Origin: Methanobrevibacter olleyae
Lineage (GTDB): Archaea; Methanobacteriota; Methanobacteria; Methanobacteriales; Methanobacteriaceae
DNA: 64,000 nt
Direction of reading: 5' to 3'
Assembly (NCBI GenBank): GCA_015063035.1
Contig: SUTG01000005.1
Location: forward strand, 1-64,000
The translations under genes were made by a program, and so were the position numbers. Numbering within the stretch: the stretch's first letter is position 1; every line of letters starts with the position of its first letter. This document shows positions 53,930 through 63,314 of the stretch, piece by piece. Below the pieces are notes generated by a model. The model was given only the letters and a program-made list of their open reading frames with translations, had not been told where the DNA came from and made no database searches.

Positions 53930-55096
53930 TTAACCTCCAAAGATTTTCATGAATAGTGGAATAAAGACTTGTGATGGCAAGATTACTAGAGTTGCAATGC
54001 TCACTCCAAGGTTTGTTCCAACAACTACAAGCAAGATTCTAATGATGTTGTTATTCCATAAGTCTCTAAAGCTTTCGATTTTACTTAAATTGTTGATGTC
54101 CTGTTTTCTCACTCTTCTGAATTTAGCTTCTGCAAGTCCTGAAAACCATCCTGCAGCAAGCAATGGGTGAATGATGGTAAGTGGTGCAACCAATCCTCCA
54201 ATAATTGCAGATTGGATTTTAGACCCTGATACAATTGAACCTATAAAACCCATTATCATGCTGATTACAATGAATTGTACAATATCTCCTTCTATATGTA
54301 TTCCATTCATCCAAGCAAGAAAAAATATCACAACAAATGAAATTGGGATTAATGCCAAAATGATTTTTAGCCAAGGGATTCCGCCTTTCTTATCCATATC
54401 ATTTAAGTCTCTGTAGCTTGGAAGTGTTTCAGGGTTGTCAAGATAATTGATTATTCCTTCCCTATGCCCTGCACCTACAACTGCTATCACCTTATCTTCC
54501 GGGATGCCTAATATTCCTTTTGCAAGGTATGCATCCCTTTCCTTGACAAGTGCAGTATATGCTCCAGGTGAGATTTCCTTAAAGTATTCCATGGCTTGGT
54601 CAATGTTGGATTGTTCCTTTAGCTCTTCAATGTTCAATTCCTCTTCATCTGATGAGAACACTGATCCAACAATTCCATATATGAATTTAAGCTTTTCCCA
54701 AGTGCTCATATTGTTCAATACCCTTTGCAATGTGACATTAATGTCTCTGTCAATCAAGGCAATTCTGCAGCCAATCTCTTCTGATGCTTCAATTGCAGCA
54801 ATCATTTCAGATCCTGGCTTGATGTCCACATCTTCACCAATCTTATTTTGCATATAGGAAAGAATTGTTGTAACTAGGAAAACACCTACCTTGTTTTCCT
54901 TAATGATTTTAGTAATATGGATTGAGTCATCTTCGACGATTCCATTTCTTTCATTCATTAATCTTTGGTATCGCCCTCTATCCAATTCAATAGCCACTAC
55001 ATCAGGTTGGTCTTCTAAAATAGCTGCCCTTACCTCATCGGCACTATTTTGAGACACATGTGCAGTTCCTATAATCTTTAAACATTCTCTTATCAT
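53930..55096 (-). CDS. TraB/PrgY-family membrane protein
   Basis: 388-aa protein. The N-terminal domain (1-225) has IIGTAHVSQNSADEV, VAIELDRGRYQRL and VVGAGHREGI, the conserved TraB/PrgY/GumN blocks with a GxxH motif at each end; the C-terminus (about 240-388) has four membrane segments. Bacterial PrgY affects peptide pheromone activity; the archaeal role is unknown but a membrane peptidase-like role has been proposed for the fold. Coupled to the DUF1922 gene. Confidence 0.9.
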   Translation of the reverse strand: MIRECLKIIGTAHVSQNSADEVRAAILEDQPDVVAIELDRGRYQRLMNERNGIVEDDSIHITKIIKENKVGVFLVTTILSYMQNKIGEDVDIKPGSEMIAAIEASEEIGCRIALIDRDINVTLQRVLNNMSTWEKLKFIYGIVGSVFSSDEEELNIEELKEQSNIDQAMEYFKEISPGAYTALVKERDAYLAKGILGIPEDKVIAVVGAGHREGIINYLDNPETLPSYRDLNDMDKKGGIPWLKIILALIPISFVVIFFLAWMNGIHIEGDIVQFIVISMIMGFIGSIVSGSKIQSAIIGGLVAPLTIIHPLLAAGWFSGLAEAKFRRVRKQDINNLSKIESFRDLWNNNIIRILLVVVGTNLGVSIATLVILPSQVFIPLFMKIFGG

Positions 55097-55160
55097 TAGA
55101 TATCCTTCTTAAAATGTTCTTTCATTGTAAATTTTATTTAAATTTAATTAAAATTTTATT

Positions 55161-55288
55161 TAACTATTAAAAATGTTTATTTATTATTAACATTTAATTA
55201 TATTAACTATTAAAAATTTTATTTATTATTAACATTTAATTATATTAACTATTAAAAATTTTATTTATTATTAACATTTAATTCTTAT
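55161..55288. repeat. 43-bp tandem repeat x 3 between comB and traB-like genes
   Basis: TAACTATTAAAAATTTTATT-type units begin at 55161, 55204 and 55246, each running into ATTATTAACATTTAATTATA. It is upstream of the traB-type gene and downstream of comB. Confidence 0.85.
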
Positions 55289-55338
55289 ATTAATTATATC
55301 AATTACACTTATAAACTTTTTGAAAGTGCGATTGAAAC

Positions 55339-56076
55339 CTATTTATTGTACAAAGTGATTTTTCCATCCTTATAGATTCCAACATTTCCGCTGATATTTT
55401 CCTTAACGCATAGCTTGACATCATCTTCATATCCTAAATATGCAAGACGGCGTCCTGATTTTGATTTTATGGAAACCTTTTCAACTTTTTCCTTATCTCT
55501 GCTTGCCATAATCGCTGAAAGAGCAAATTCGGTTATGCCGGTTTCCTCTTTGAAATAATCTATGTCGTCGATATTTAGCTTTTCCTCTTTATCCAATTCC
55601 CTCTGAATCCAGAATAATATTTCACCAGCTGCCAAAAAGTCCTCTATTGCAAAGCTTCTTTCAAATCCGCCCATAACGATTTCAATATGTTCTCTTGCAA
55701 GTTTGCATGCAGCCTTTGCACAAGCTTTTGCATTGATGAAAGATCCAATCAATATGATTTCAGCATCCATATTTTCCAGAACTCTAACTCCATTGGTGGT
55801 TGTAAGAACCAAGGAATCCTTTTCACCCTCATACTCTTTCATCTCACCTGGTGAGTTCCCAAGTTCAAACCCTTCAATTGTTCTGCCGGTTCTCTCTCCT
55901 GCTAAAGCGGCATTTTTCTTTTTAGCTATTTCCATTGCTTCTTCTGGCGTATATACTGGATAGATTTCCTTGAATTTGTCTAATGCAATTGTAATCGTAC
56001 TGCTTGCCCTTATTGCATCGACCATTATGGAAATGTCTTTTGATGAACCTTTTTCAAAACTTAAACTCACTTTCAA
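55339..56076 (-). CDS. comB: 2-phosphosulfolactate phosphatase
   Basis: 245-aa Mg2+-dependent phosphatase, second step of coenzyme M synthesis. Family blocks: VDAIRASSTITIAL, ALAGERTGRTIEGFELGNSP, LTTTNGVRVLE and VMGGFERSFAIEDFLAAGEI. Its partner step, sulfolactate oxidation by ComC, may be encoded at 33467. Length is typical. Confidence 0.95.
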   Translation of the reverse strand: MKVSLSFEKGSSKDISIMVDAIRASSTITIALDKFKEIYPVYTPEEAMEIAKKKNAALAGERTGRTIEGFELGNSPGEMKEYEGEKDSLVLTTTNGVRVLENMDAEIILIGSFINAKACAKAACKLAREHIEIVMGGFERSFAIEDFLAAGEILFWIQRELDKEEKLNIDDIDYFKEETGITEFALSAIMASRDKEKVEKVSIKSKSGRRLAYLGYEDDVKLCVKENISGNVGIYKDGKITLYNK

Positions 56077-56141
56077 TTTTTAGCCTCTAATACATTTGTA
56101 AAAATAGGGAAATATAATTTTCTTTATGTATAACTTTTATA

Positions 56142-56236
56142 TTTAGTAATATATAATACTTAATAAGTAATATTTGGCGATATTTTCTATTTAGTAATGT
56201 ATAATACTTAATAAGTAATATTTGAGAATATTTTGA
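56142..56236. repeat. 48-bp tandem duplication
   Basis: ATTTAGTAATRTATAATACT at 56141 recurs at 56189 with the same TAATAAGTAATATTTG continuation. It lies in the divergent comB / unknown-gene spacer. Confidence 0.85.
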
Positions 56237-56303
56237 GTTATATTGTGAATATTATTAGAATTTATTGAGAATTTTATTGTGAATATTATTCATGAGGAAT
56301 ATT

Positions 56304-56942
56304 ATGATAGTTGTTACAACTCCAATGTGTAGGCAAATAGTGGAATGGGCAGGACTAAATGATTTTAAGGTAAATAGATTTCCAGATGAGGAAGAGGGGG
56401 ATTTTGCCATCTTACTTTCTGAAAGCAAAGTGAAAATGGATTCAGTGGCCATTAAGATAAATACATTTAGCCAGATTAAGGAAAGCATTAAAACAGTGTC
56501 TAAGGCTCTTTTTGAAATGAGCTTGATTGAAGAAGCCATTGGTGATGAAAAGGTAGAAACTATTTTTAACGGTTATAAAGATGATGCTGAATATGCCCTT
56601 TTGGATGAAGAGGAATTCAATAAGATCAGAGAAAGCAATAAAAATAAAAAAGTAAAAGTCTATTCTGAGTTCTTAAAGGATATAGTTTCAGATATCGGAG
56701 CAGATGTGACTGATTTCACATACGATAAAAATGGAAATTATGAGGATAATGCAAATGATTTAGGAATGGATTTTGATCATTTGGTTTATCCAGATTATTT
56801 AGAGGAAGAAGTTCTAAAAAGAGAAAATCTAGAATCTAATGAGTTTAAAGCAATTAAGATATTAAGCCATAATAATATTTCAAAAGATCCGATATTGAAA
56901 GCTGAATCAAGATACGGTGCATTAATTGAAGCAATGTCTTGA
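56304..56942 (+). CDS. Unknown protein next to an SPL-like radical SAM gene
   Basis: 212-aa soluble, acidic protein, not recognised. The N-terminus (IVVTTPMCRQIVEWAG) looks like a beta-alpha fold with one conserved-looking Cys; the C-terminal third ends SKDPILKAESRYGALIEAM. ATG 56304 stands after GAGGAATATT; ATG 56292 would add four residues. It is 22 bp upstream of the radical SAM gene on the same strand, so the two probably work together. Confidence 0.6.
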   Translation: MIVVTTPMCRQIVEWAGLNDFKVNRFPDEEEGDFAILLSESKVKMDSVAIKINTFSQIKESIKTVSKALFEMSLIEEAIGDEKVETIFNGYKDDAEYALLDEEEFNKIRESNKNKKVKVYSEFLKDIVSDIGADVTDFTYDKNGNYEDNANDLGMDFDHLVYPDYLEEEVLKRENLESNEFKAIKILSHNNISKDPILKAESRYGALIEAMS

Positions 56943-56964
56943 TTTTTATAATGGTGGTGTAAAA

Positions 56965-57843
56965 ATGATTATTCAGGAAAAAGAAGTTAAATCCATATTG
57001 TCCAAATCAAATCTTCCTATTGCAGGATATACAGCAAATCCATATGTTGGCTGTCCACATGCATGCAAGTATTGCTATGCTGATTTTATGAAAAGGTTCA
57101 CTGGGCATAAAGAGAAATGGGGAACATTCATTGATGTAAAGTATTGGAAACCTATAAAGAATCCTCTAAAATATGAGGGCGAAACCGTAATTGTTGGTTC
57201 TGTAACTGATGGATACAATCAATGTGAAAAGGAGTTTTGCAGGACTCGCCAATTGTTGGAGGAATTGGATGGTAGTGGCATCAATCTGATTATAACCACT
57301 AAATCAGACCTTGTATGCAGAGATTTGGATTTGATTAAAAGATTCAACGACCCTTTGGTTTCATGGTCAATCAATACCCTCGATGAAGATTTCAAGAATG
57401 ATATGGATGATGCACCATTAATCAAAGACAGAATCAAGGCAATGAAAAGGTTTCATAAGGAAGGGATAAGGACAACTTGTTTCATTTCACCAATTTTTCC
57501 AGAAATAACTGATCCTATTGAGATAATTGAAGAAATCAGCGATTATTGTGATTATATTTGGCTAGAAAATCTTAATCTAAGGGGAGGATATAAAAAGACT
57601 ATTCTAGATTATATTGACTTAAAATATCCTGAATTGTTGCCAGTTTATAAGGAGATTTATACTCATAAAGACATGTCTTATTGGAGAGAATTGGATGAGG
57701 AGATTAGTGCTTATGCAAGGGAAAATGATTTCATGTATATTATAGATGAGGAGCCTTTTATAAAAAGTCCAAATGAAAATCCAATCATAATCAATTATTT
57801 CTATCATGAAAAGATAAGGCAATCTTCAAAAAGAAAGAAATAG
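56965..57843 (+). CDS. SPL-family radical SAM protein
   Basis: 292-aa radical SAM protein of the SplB-like group. Cys30, Cys34 and Cys37 (VGCPHACKYCYADF) bind the [4Fe-4S] cluster; VGSVTDGYNQCEKEF and TTCFISPIFPEITD are further blocks typical of SPL-like proteins. True spore photoproduct lyases repair UV lesions, but archaeal relatives have unknown substrates. ATG 56965 behind GGTGGTG is preferred to the longer frame overlapping the upstream gene. Confidence 0.82.
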   Translation: MIIQEKEVKSILSKSNLPIAGYTANPYVGCPHACKYCYADFMKRFTGHKEKWGTFIDVKYWKPIKNPLKYEGETVIVGSVTDGYNQCEKEFCRTRQLLEELDGSGINLIITTKSDLVCRDLDLIKRFNDPLVSWSINTLDEDFKNDMDDAPLIKDRIKAMKRFHKEGIRTTCFISPIFPEITDPIEIIEEISDYCDYIWLENLNLRGGYKKTILDYIDLKYPELLPVYKEIYTHKDMSYWRELDEEISAYARENDFMYIIDEEPFIKSPNENPIIINYFYHEKIRQSSKRKK

Positions 57844-58019
57844 ATGTTAAAAATCATCAATCATTATTTGAAATTTTTAAGAATGTGCTTTTTTAATCCA
57901 AATAATTATTAAATAAGAAAAATATATTATTTAATAATCAAAATTTTATTAGATTTTTTTTATAGATTACTGAAATCATAATTACTTAATTCATTATTCA
58001 TTATAAAGGAGAATAAACA

Positions 58020-59297
58020 TTGTTAGACATAAAGTTATTCAGAGAAAATCCTGAATTGATATTTGACTCTGAAAAGAAAAGATTCAGAAGCACAGAAAAT
58101 GCAGAGAAAGTTATTGAATACGACACCTTATGGAGAGAGGGTGAAAGAAGATTAAACTCTTTAAGAGCAGAAAAAAACAAATTATCAAAATCATTTAAAA
58201 AAGCAAAGCAAGAAGGCAACATTGAGGAAGTCATAGCTAAAAGTAAGGAAGTGGCTCAAGAGATTAAGGATTTAAGCGCTAAAAATGCAGAATACCTTCA
58301 ATTAAGAGATGATTATAGATACAAGGTAGGGAATATCATCGATGAGGACGTTCCTATTTCAGATACTGAAGATGATAATGTAGTTGTTAGAACCTATGGT
58401 GAAATTCCAGAACATGACTTTGAATTGTTGAATCATGTGGACTTGATCAATAAGATTGATGGTGCAGACCTTGAAACTGCAGCTAGCGTTTCAGGTGCAA
58501 GGTTCTACTACTTGAAAAGGGACATCTTGCATTTGAACTTGGCGTTGATTCAATTTGCACTTTCAGAACTTGAAGCTGAAGGTTATATTCCTATGCAAAC
58601 TCCTTTCTTTGTAAAAGGTGAAGTTGCAGCTGAAACTTCTGAGCTTGGTGAGTTTGAGGAAACCTTATACAAGGTTGAAAATGAGGACATGTACTTGATT
58701 GCAACTGCTGAACAGACTTTGGCAGCACTCCATAGGAATGAAATCATCAATCCGGAAGACTTGCCCCTTAGATACTGTGCACTTTCAACCTGTTTTAGAA
58801 AAGAAGCAGGTTCTCATGGAAAAGACACTTTAGGAATCTTTAGGGTTCACCAATTCGAAAAGATAGAACAGTTCATTTACTCCACACCTGAAGATTCAAG
58901 AAACCAGCATGATCACTTGATGGAAGTTACTGAAAGAATCTATCAGAAGTTAGGCCTTCCATATCAAATCATAGCTATTGTGTCTTCCGCTTTAAATGAC
59001 AATGCAGCAATCAAATACGACCTTGAAGCATGGTTCCCAGGTTCCGGCGCATTTAGGGAATTGGTAAGCTGCACCAACTGTAAGGATTATCAAGCAAGGA
59101 AAACCAAAACAAGATATGGTAGAGCTGGTTCCGGAGATGCCCAAACATTGCATACCTTGAACAGTACAGCTATTGCAACTGAAAGAACCATTTGCTGTAT
59201 TTTAGAAAACTACCAACAAGCTGACGGTAGCATTAAAGTCCCTGAGGTCTTGGTACCTTATATGGGTGGAAAAACAGTTATTGAAGCAAAAGAATAA
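58020..59297 (+). CDS. serS: Seryl-tRNA synthetase, canonical class II type
   Basis: 425-aa enzyme charging tRNA(Ser). Residues 1-100 are the long coiled-coil tRNA-binding arm (KNKLSKSFKKAKQEG); motif 2 is ALSTCFRKEAGSHGKDTLG, motif 3 is TLNSTAIATERTICCILEN. This is the common bacterial/eukaryal form rather than the divergent zinc-containing methanogen form known from Methanothermobacter and Methanococcus. It starts with TTG at 58020 behind AAGGAG; no ATG fits. Confidence 0.95.
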   Translation: MLDIKLFRENPELIFDSEKKRFRSTENAEKVIEYDTLWREGERRLNSLRAEKNKLSKSFKKAKQEGNIEEVIAKSKEVAQEIKDLSAKNAEYLQLRDDYRYKVGNIIDEDVPISDTEDDNVVVRTYGEIPEHDFELLNHVDLINKIDGADLETAASVSGARFYYLKRDILHLNLALIQFALSELEAEGYIPMQTPFFVKGEVAAETSELGEFEETLYKVENEDMYLIATAEQTLAALHRNEIINPEDLPLRYCALSTCFRKEAGSHGKDTLGIFRVHQFEKIEQFIYSTPEDSRNQHDHLMEVTERIYQKLGLPYQIIAIVSSALNDNAAIKYDLEAWFPGSGAFRELVSCTNCKDYQARKTKTRYGRAGSGDAQTLHTLNSTAIATERTICCILENYQQADGSIKVPEVLVPYMGGKTVIEAKE

Positions 59298-59383
59298 TTT
59301 TATTCTTTTTCTCTTTTTTTATTAATTTATTTTTTAATTTTTACAAATCTATTTTTTACTTAATTTTAGGAGTTATTGTTTGT

Positions 59384-59495
59384 ATAAATTCAAACAATCC
59401 TCTTTATTATGACTTTTTTTGCAGTGGTAAAATTTAATAATCGCATAAATTCAAACAATTGTCTTCATATAACTTTTTGTCATAGGTAAAATTTA
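59384..59495. repeat. Degenerate 51-59-bp duplication after serS
   Basis: ATAAATTCAAACAAT at 59384-59398 recurs at 59435-59449, and GGTAAAATTTA at about 59426 recurs at 59485. Older and more diverged than the other duplications. Confidence 0.6.
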
Positions 59496-59559
59496 AAAAA
59501 AGAGTTTAGATAGCAAAAAGTCAAAATTTTTAAAAAAAGAAAAAATGATGAATACATTA

Positions 59560-60051
59560 TTAGTATTCACCAGGATATAAAAATCCAGTGATTCCATGTG
59601 CTATTAATGAAATACCTAATATGATGGTAATCAATATTGGATTGTTAGCTGCAAATACTGCAATGAACAAGATAACAATTCCTAATACTAAACTAATTAT
59701 GGAGCCAAATCTGCTGATTCCAAATCCACCAAACAATCCGATTAAGGATGCTATGATTAGCATGAATCCAACAATGTAGAACTGCAATCCAACTAAGAAT
59801 GAAATTGCATTGGTTCCAAAGATGAATGCCAATCCTAAAATGATCATAGCAACACCAAATATGGCTGAAACAGTTGAAATAGCTGGTGAAATGTCTTTTG
59901 AAATGATTCCAGTATAAGCTAATCCTAAACCAAATATCACTACAGCTGCACCAATAAGGATGGATATTAAATTAGCGCTGAATATTGGGAATATGATAAA
60001 TATCAAACCAATAATGATTGAAATAATAGCAAAAATCTTACTTGATTCCAT
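59560..60051 (-). CDS. DUF308 (HdeD-like) membrane protein
   Basis: 163-aa protein made of six short hydrophobic helices separated by glycine-rich turns, the DUF308/HdeD pattern (IIGLIFIIFPIFSANLIS, GVAMIILGLAFIFG). HdeD-type proteins are linked to acid or envelope stress in bacteria; no function is known here. ATG 60051 behind GAGGTGA. Confidence 0.82.
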   Translation of the reverse strand: MESSKIFAIISIIIGLIFIIFPIFSANLISILIGAAVVIFGLGLAYTGIISKDISPAISTVSAIFGVAMIILGLAFIFGTNAISFLVGLQFYIVGFMLIIASLIGLFGGFGISRFGSIISLVLGIVILFIAVFAANNPILITIILGISLIAHGITGFLYPGEY

Positions 60052-60344
60052 TTTTTTCACCTCAATTACTTTAATTGTTAATATTCTATTTTTTTATCTA
60101 TATAAAAATTATTATCCAATTAATCCTTTTTTATTAACTTTTTTAAAAGTTACTAAATGCGGATTCATCTTATTTATTCATTTTTTTAAGTCATTGTACC
60201 TTATGTTAATGCTTAAGTTATAATTGTTTTTCACATCAATATCCATAGAAACTTATAAATTCAAATATGAACAAATTTTAATTAAGATAATGATAATCTA
60301 ATCATTATCAAAAAAAGATTATTTAAACTTAAGAGGTTTTTAAA

Positions 60345-60719
60345 ATGAGTTTTTCAGATACTTGGGCTGAATGGGATACAAGTAAAAAGATTTTGGCTAT
60401 TTTTGCAGTTTGCTGTATTTTGGCAATAATTGCAGTAGTTGCATTTGGAGGTATAGGGACAGGTTCTCAAGTAAAAGTTACTTATAATGGTCCATGGAGT
60501 GGTGTTATCCATGATGGAAATACAGTAAAGGTTATTAGAGGATATGGAAATCAAACTTTTGATTTGGACTGTGATGATAGTGATGTGATTCATACTCAAA
60601 TTTCAAAACAAGATGCAGGTTTTGGAGATTTGAAAGTCCAAATATTAAGAAATGGGGAAGTTGTAAAACAGTCAACATCTTCTATACCATATGGTTTTGT
60701 AACTCTTACAGATGGTTAA
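60345..60719 (+). CDS. Small membrane-anchored extracellular protein, unknown
   Basis: 124-aa protein with one helix at about residues 15-38 and an extracellular beta-rich domain that begins VTYNGPWSGVIHDGN and ends with GFVTLTDG. One N-x-S/T sequon (NQT). The domain resembles small ligand-binding surface domains but I cannot name it. A T-rich termination tract follows. It starts behind AAGAGG. Confidence 0.65.
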   Translation: MSFSDTWAEWDTSKKILAIFAVCCILAIIAVVAFGGIGTGSQVKVTYNGPWSGVIHDGNTVKVIRGYGNQTFDLDCDDSDVIHTQISKQDAGFGDLKVQILRNGEVVKQSTSSIPYGFVTLTDG

Positions 60720-60926
60720 TGCATATCTTATCATTTATTTTATTTTAATCAATTTTTTCATTATCGATTTTTTTTATTTGATTCTTTTTCCTTTTTTTAT
60801 TTTTGTAACTTTTTTTATTTTTAGTTTTAAGTCTCTTTTATTTTTTTTATTCATTAATTATTTAAGCAATGATGATTTAATTTTAATTAAACAATAAATA
60901 ATATTTAAAAAAAATTATTAAGGGAT

Positions 60927-61448
60927 ATGATGGCAGATTTTGAAGATATTATCAATACAAGACGCAGTATAAGGGAATACGATTCCAAGGAAGTTGAAGA
61001 TGAAAAGATAGAAAAGATTTTAAAAGCAGGCATGCAAGCTCCTGGAAGCAGGTTAGGTGCTGAACCTTGGGAATTCTTGATTATCAAAAACAAGGAAACA
61101 TTAGCTAAAATTGGAGAAATAAAGCCTCGTGTAACAAATGCTCCAGTAGCTATTCTCTTGATTGCAAACATTGAAAGGTCCTTTTATAAGTTGGTATGGC
61201 AACAGGATATGAGTGCAGCAGCAGAGAATATGCTTCTTGAAGCGGTCAATCTTGGTTTAGGGGGCCTTTGGAATGGAGTAGCGCCTGAAGAGGAAAGAAT
61301 GAATGCCATTGGAGAGATTGTAGGATTGCCAAAAGATGACAACCTAAAGCCATTCTGCATAATCACTCTCGGTTATCCTGCTGAAGGTTGGGAAAATAAG
61401 TTCATGGATAAATATGATGAATCCAGAATTCATTATGAAACTTACTGA
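60927..61448 (+). CDS. Nitroreductase family protein
   Basis: 173-aa FMN-dependent oxidoreductase. IINTRRSIREYDSKEVEDEK at the start is the FMN-phosphate block, with MQAPGSRLGAEPWEFLII, then SAAAENMLLEAVNLGLGGLWNG and a C-terminal LGYPAEGWENK. It reduces nitro or quinone compounds or flavins with NAD(P)H; the substrate is unknown. Two ATG codons (60927, 60930) are possible. Starts behind AAGGGATATG. Confidence 0.9.
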   Translation: MMADFEDIINTRRSIREYDSKEVEDEKIEKILKAGMQAPGSRLGAEPWEFLIIKNKETLAKIGEIKPRVTNAPVAILLIANIERSFYKLVWQQDMSAAAENMLLEAVNLGLGGLWNGVAPEEERMNAIGEIVGLPKDDNLKPFCIITLGYPAEGWENKFMDKYDESRIHYETY

Positions 61449-61473
61449 TTAATGTTCTAATTTAATTAAATCA

Positions 61474-61571
61474 GATTCAATTTATTAGATTGGATCAAGC
61501 GGATGATGTCTTATGAAAGACAATTTTGATTCAATTTATAAATTGGATCAATTCTAAATGGGTGATGTCTT
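61474..61571 (+). repeat. 59-bp duplication of the patB-type gene start
   Basis: GGATGATGTCTTATGAAAGA at 61501 recurs as GGGTGATGTCTTATGAAATA at 61560. The first copy's ATG (61513) reads MKDNFDSIYKLDQF then TAA. A third, partial copy of GATTCAATTTATTAGATTGG lies at 61474. Confidence 0.9.
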
Positions 61572-62777
61572 ATGAAATACAATTTCGATTCAATAATTGA
61601 CAGAAAAAACACCAATTCACTTAAATGGGATTTATTTGATGATGATTATCCTATGTGGGTTGCAGATATGGATTTCTATGCAGCTCCACTCATTTATGAA
61701 TCTGTGAATAGGAAAGCAAGTCATGGAGTTTATGCATATTCATTTGTCAATGATGAGATTTTCGATTCATATATCAATTGGTGGAAAAAATATGGTCTTG
61801 ATATGAAAAAGGATGAATTATTGTTTGCAACTGGAGTAATGCCTTCAATAACAAGCATCATTCGTGCTTTCAGTGATGCTGGAGATAATGTCTTGATTCA
61901 AACACCGGTTTACCATGTATTCTTTTATGTGATTGAAGATAATGATAGGAATGTTGTTGAAAATCAGTTGATTTATAATCCTGACTCCAAGGAGGTGGAA
62001 ACTGCATATGCCATTGATTTTGATGATTTGGAAGATAAATTCAAGGACCCAAAGACCAAATTGATGCTTTTATGCAATCCTCACAATCCCATTGGAAGAA
62101 TATGGGATGAGAAAACCCTTGAAAGGATAGCTGCTTTAGCAAACAAATACGATGTCATTGTTGTATCTGATGAAATACATTGTGACTTAACTGGCCCTGA
62201 TATGACTTATGTTCCCTTCGCATCTTTAGAGGGGGAATTATCCAAAAACAGCATTACCTGCATTTCTCCAAGCAAGACATTTAACATTGCAGGCCTTCAA
62301 AGTTCTGCAGTCTTCACTCGAAACAAAGGGCTTTATGAGATTTTAGAAAAGCAATTGTCAGTGGATTGCTTCAATCACCCTAACATTTTTTCAATTGATG
62401 CCACCATTGCAGCATACAAAAGTGAAGATTGGTTAAATGAATTGAGAGAAGTCCTATTTGAAAATAAGATGCTTGTTGATGAATTCTTAAAAAGTGAAAT
62501 TCCTGAAATCAGATTGGTTCCGGAAAATGCAACATACCTTTTATGGTTGGATTGCAGTAAGTTAAAAAGAGGAGATTTTAAGGATGGATTTTCAAATGAT
62601 TTATCTGAATTCTTAAGAGAAAATGTAAGTTTATTCTTATCTCCAGGAATCCAATTTGGACAAAATGGAGATAATTTCTTGAGAATGAATATTGCATGTC
62701 CTCAAGACTTATTGCTTGAAGGATTGAATGCATTAAAAACAGGAATTGAAAAATTTAAAAAAGAAAATAATTTCTGA
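61572..62777 (+). CDS. PatB/MalY-type aminotransferase (putative C-S lyase)
   Basis: 401-aa PLP enzyme. MWVADMDFYAAPLI near residue 30 is the MalY/PatB signature; CNPHNPIGRIWDEKTL and SDEIHCDL precede the PLP lysine in SPSKTFNIAGLQSS. PatB/MalY enzymes cleave cystathionine or cysteine conjugates. The second of two tandem ATG copies opens the frame, behind GGTGATGTC. Confidence 0.88.
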   Translation: MKYNFDSIIDRKNTNSLKWDLFDDDYPMWVADMDFYAAPLIYESVNRKASHGVYAYSFVNDEIFDSYINWWKKYGLDMKKDELLFATGVMPSITSIIRAFSDAGDNVLIQTPVYHVFFYVIEDNDRNVVENQLIYNPDSKEVETAYAIDFDDLEDKFKDPKTKLMLLCNPHNPIGRIWDEKTLERIAALANKYDVIVVSDEIHCDLTGPDMTYVPFASLEGELSKNSITCISPSKTFNIAGLQSSAVFTRNKGLYEILEKQLSVDCFNHPNIFSIDATIAAYKSEDWLNELREVLFENKMLVDEFLKSEIPEIRLVPENATYLLWLDCSKLKRGDFKDGFSNDLSEFLRENVSLFLSPGIQFGQNGDNFLRMNIACPQDLLLEGLNALKTGIEKFKKENNF

Positions 62778-62837
62778 ATTCTAAAAATAGTATTTTTTTT
62801 GAAAGTATTAAAAATAAAAAAAGTAGAGAAAATTAAT

Positions 62838-63188
62838 TTATTTTAATTTCTCTTCCCACTCTTTTTGTCTAAATCCAGTAAGCACTGTATCTTCAGTCTC
62901 AATTATTGGACGTTTTACAAGCATGCCTTCAGTAGATAAAATCTTCAATTGTTCTTCTTCACTCATTTCAGGCAACTTGTCTTTTAATTGCATCTCTCTA
63001 TAGATTTTACCGCTTGTGTTGAAGAACCTTTTGAGAGGAAGTCCACTTTTCTCATATAATGCCTTCAATTGGTCATAGTCTGGGTTGTCCTCAACGATAT
63101 GCTGTTCATCATATTCGAATCCATTTTCATCTAACCATTTCTTTGCCTTTTGGCATGTGCTGTATCTTGGGTAGTAAATAAATAACAT
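62838..63188 (-). CDS. ArsC/Spx family protein
   Basis: 116-aa thioredoxin-fold protein. IYYPRYSTCQKAKKWL has the single N-terminal Cys12 (CxxK instead of CxxC), and VKRPIIETEDTVLTGF is the ArsC/Spx C-terminal block. Probably a glutaredoxin-type reductase or Spx-like protein rather than a proven arsenate reductase, since no ars genes are near. Starts behind AGAGGTT. Confidence 0.88.
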   Translation of the reverse strand: MLFIYYPRYSTCQKAKKWLDENGFEYDEQHIVEDNPDYDQLKALYEKSGLPLKRFFNTSGKIYREMQLKDKLPEMSEEEQLKILSTEGMLVKRPIIETEDTVLTGFRQKEWEEKLK

Positions 63189-63239
63189 TTTTTAACCTCT
63201 TTCAATATTTGATTTATAGTTATATTAATTTTTATTTTT

Positions 63240-63302
63240 AATTTATTTAATTATTATTTTAATTTATTTAATTATTATTTTAATTTATTTAATTATTTAT
63301 TT
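63240..63302. repeat. 21-bp AT tandem repeat
   Basis: AATTTATTTAATTATTATTT repeats three times with 21-bp period between the aldo/keto reductase end and the ArsC-like start. Confidence 0.75.
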
Positions 63303-63314
63303 TTATTTTATAAT

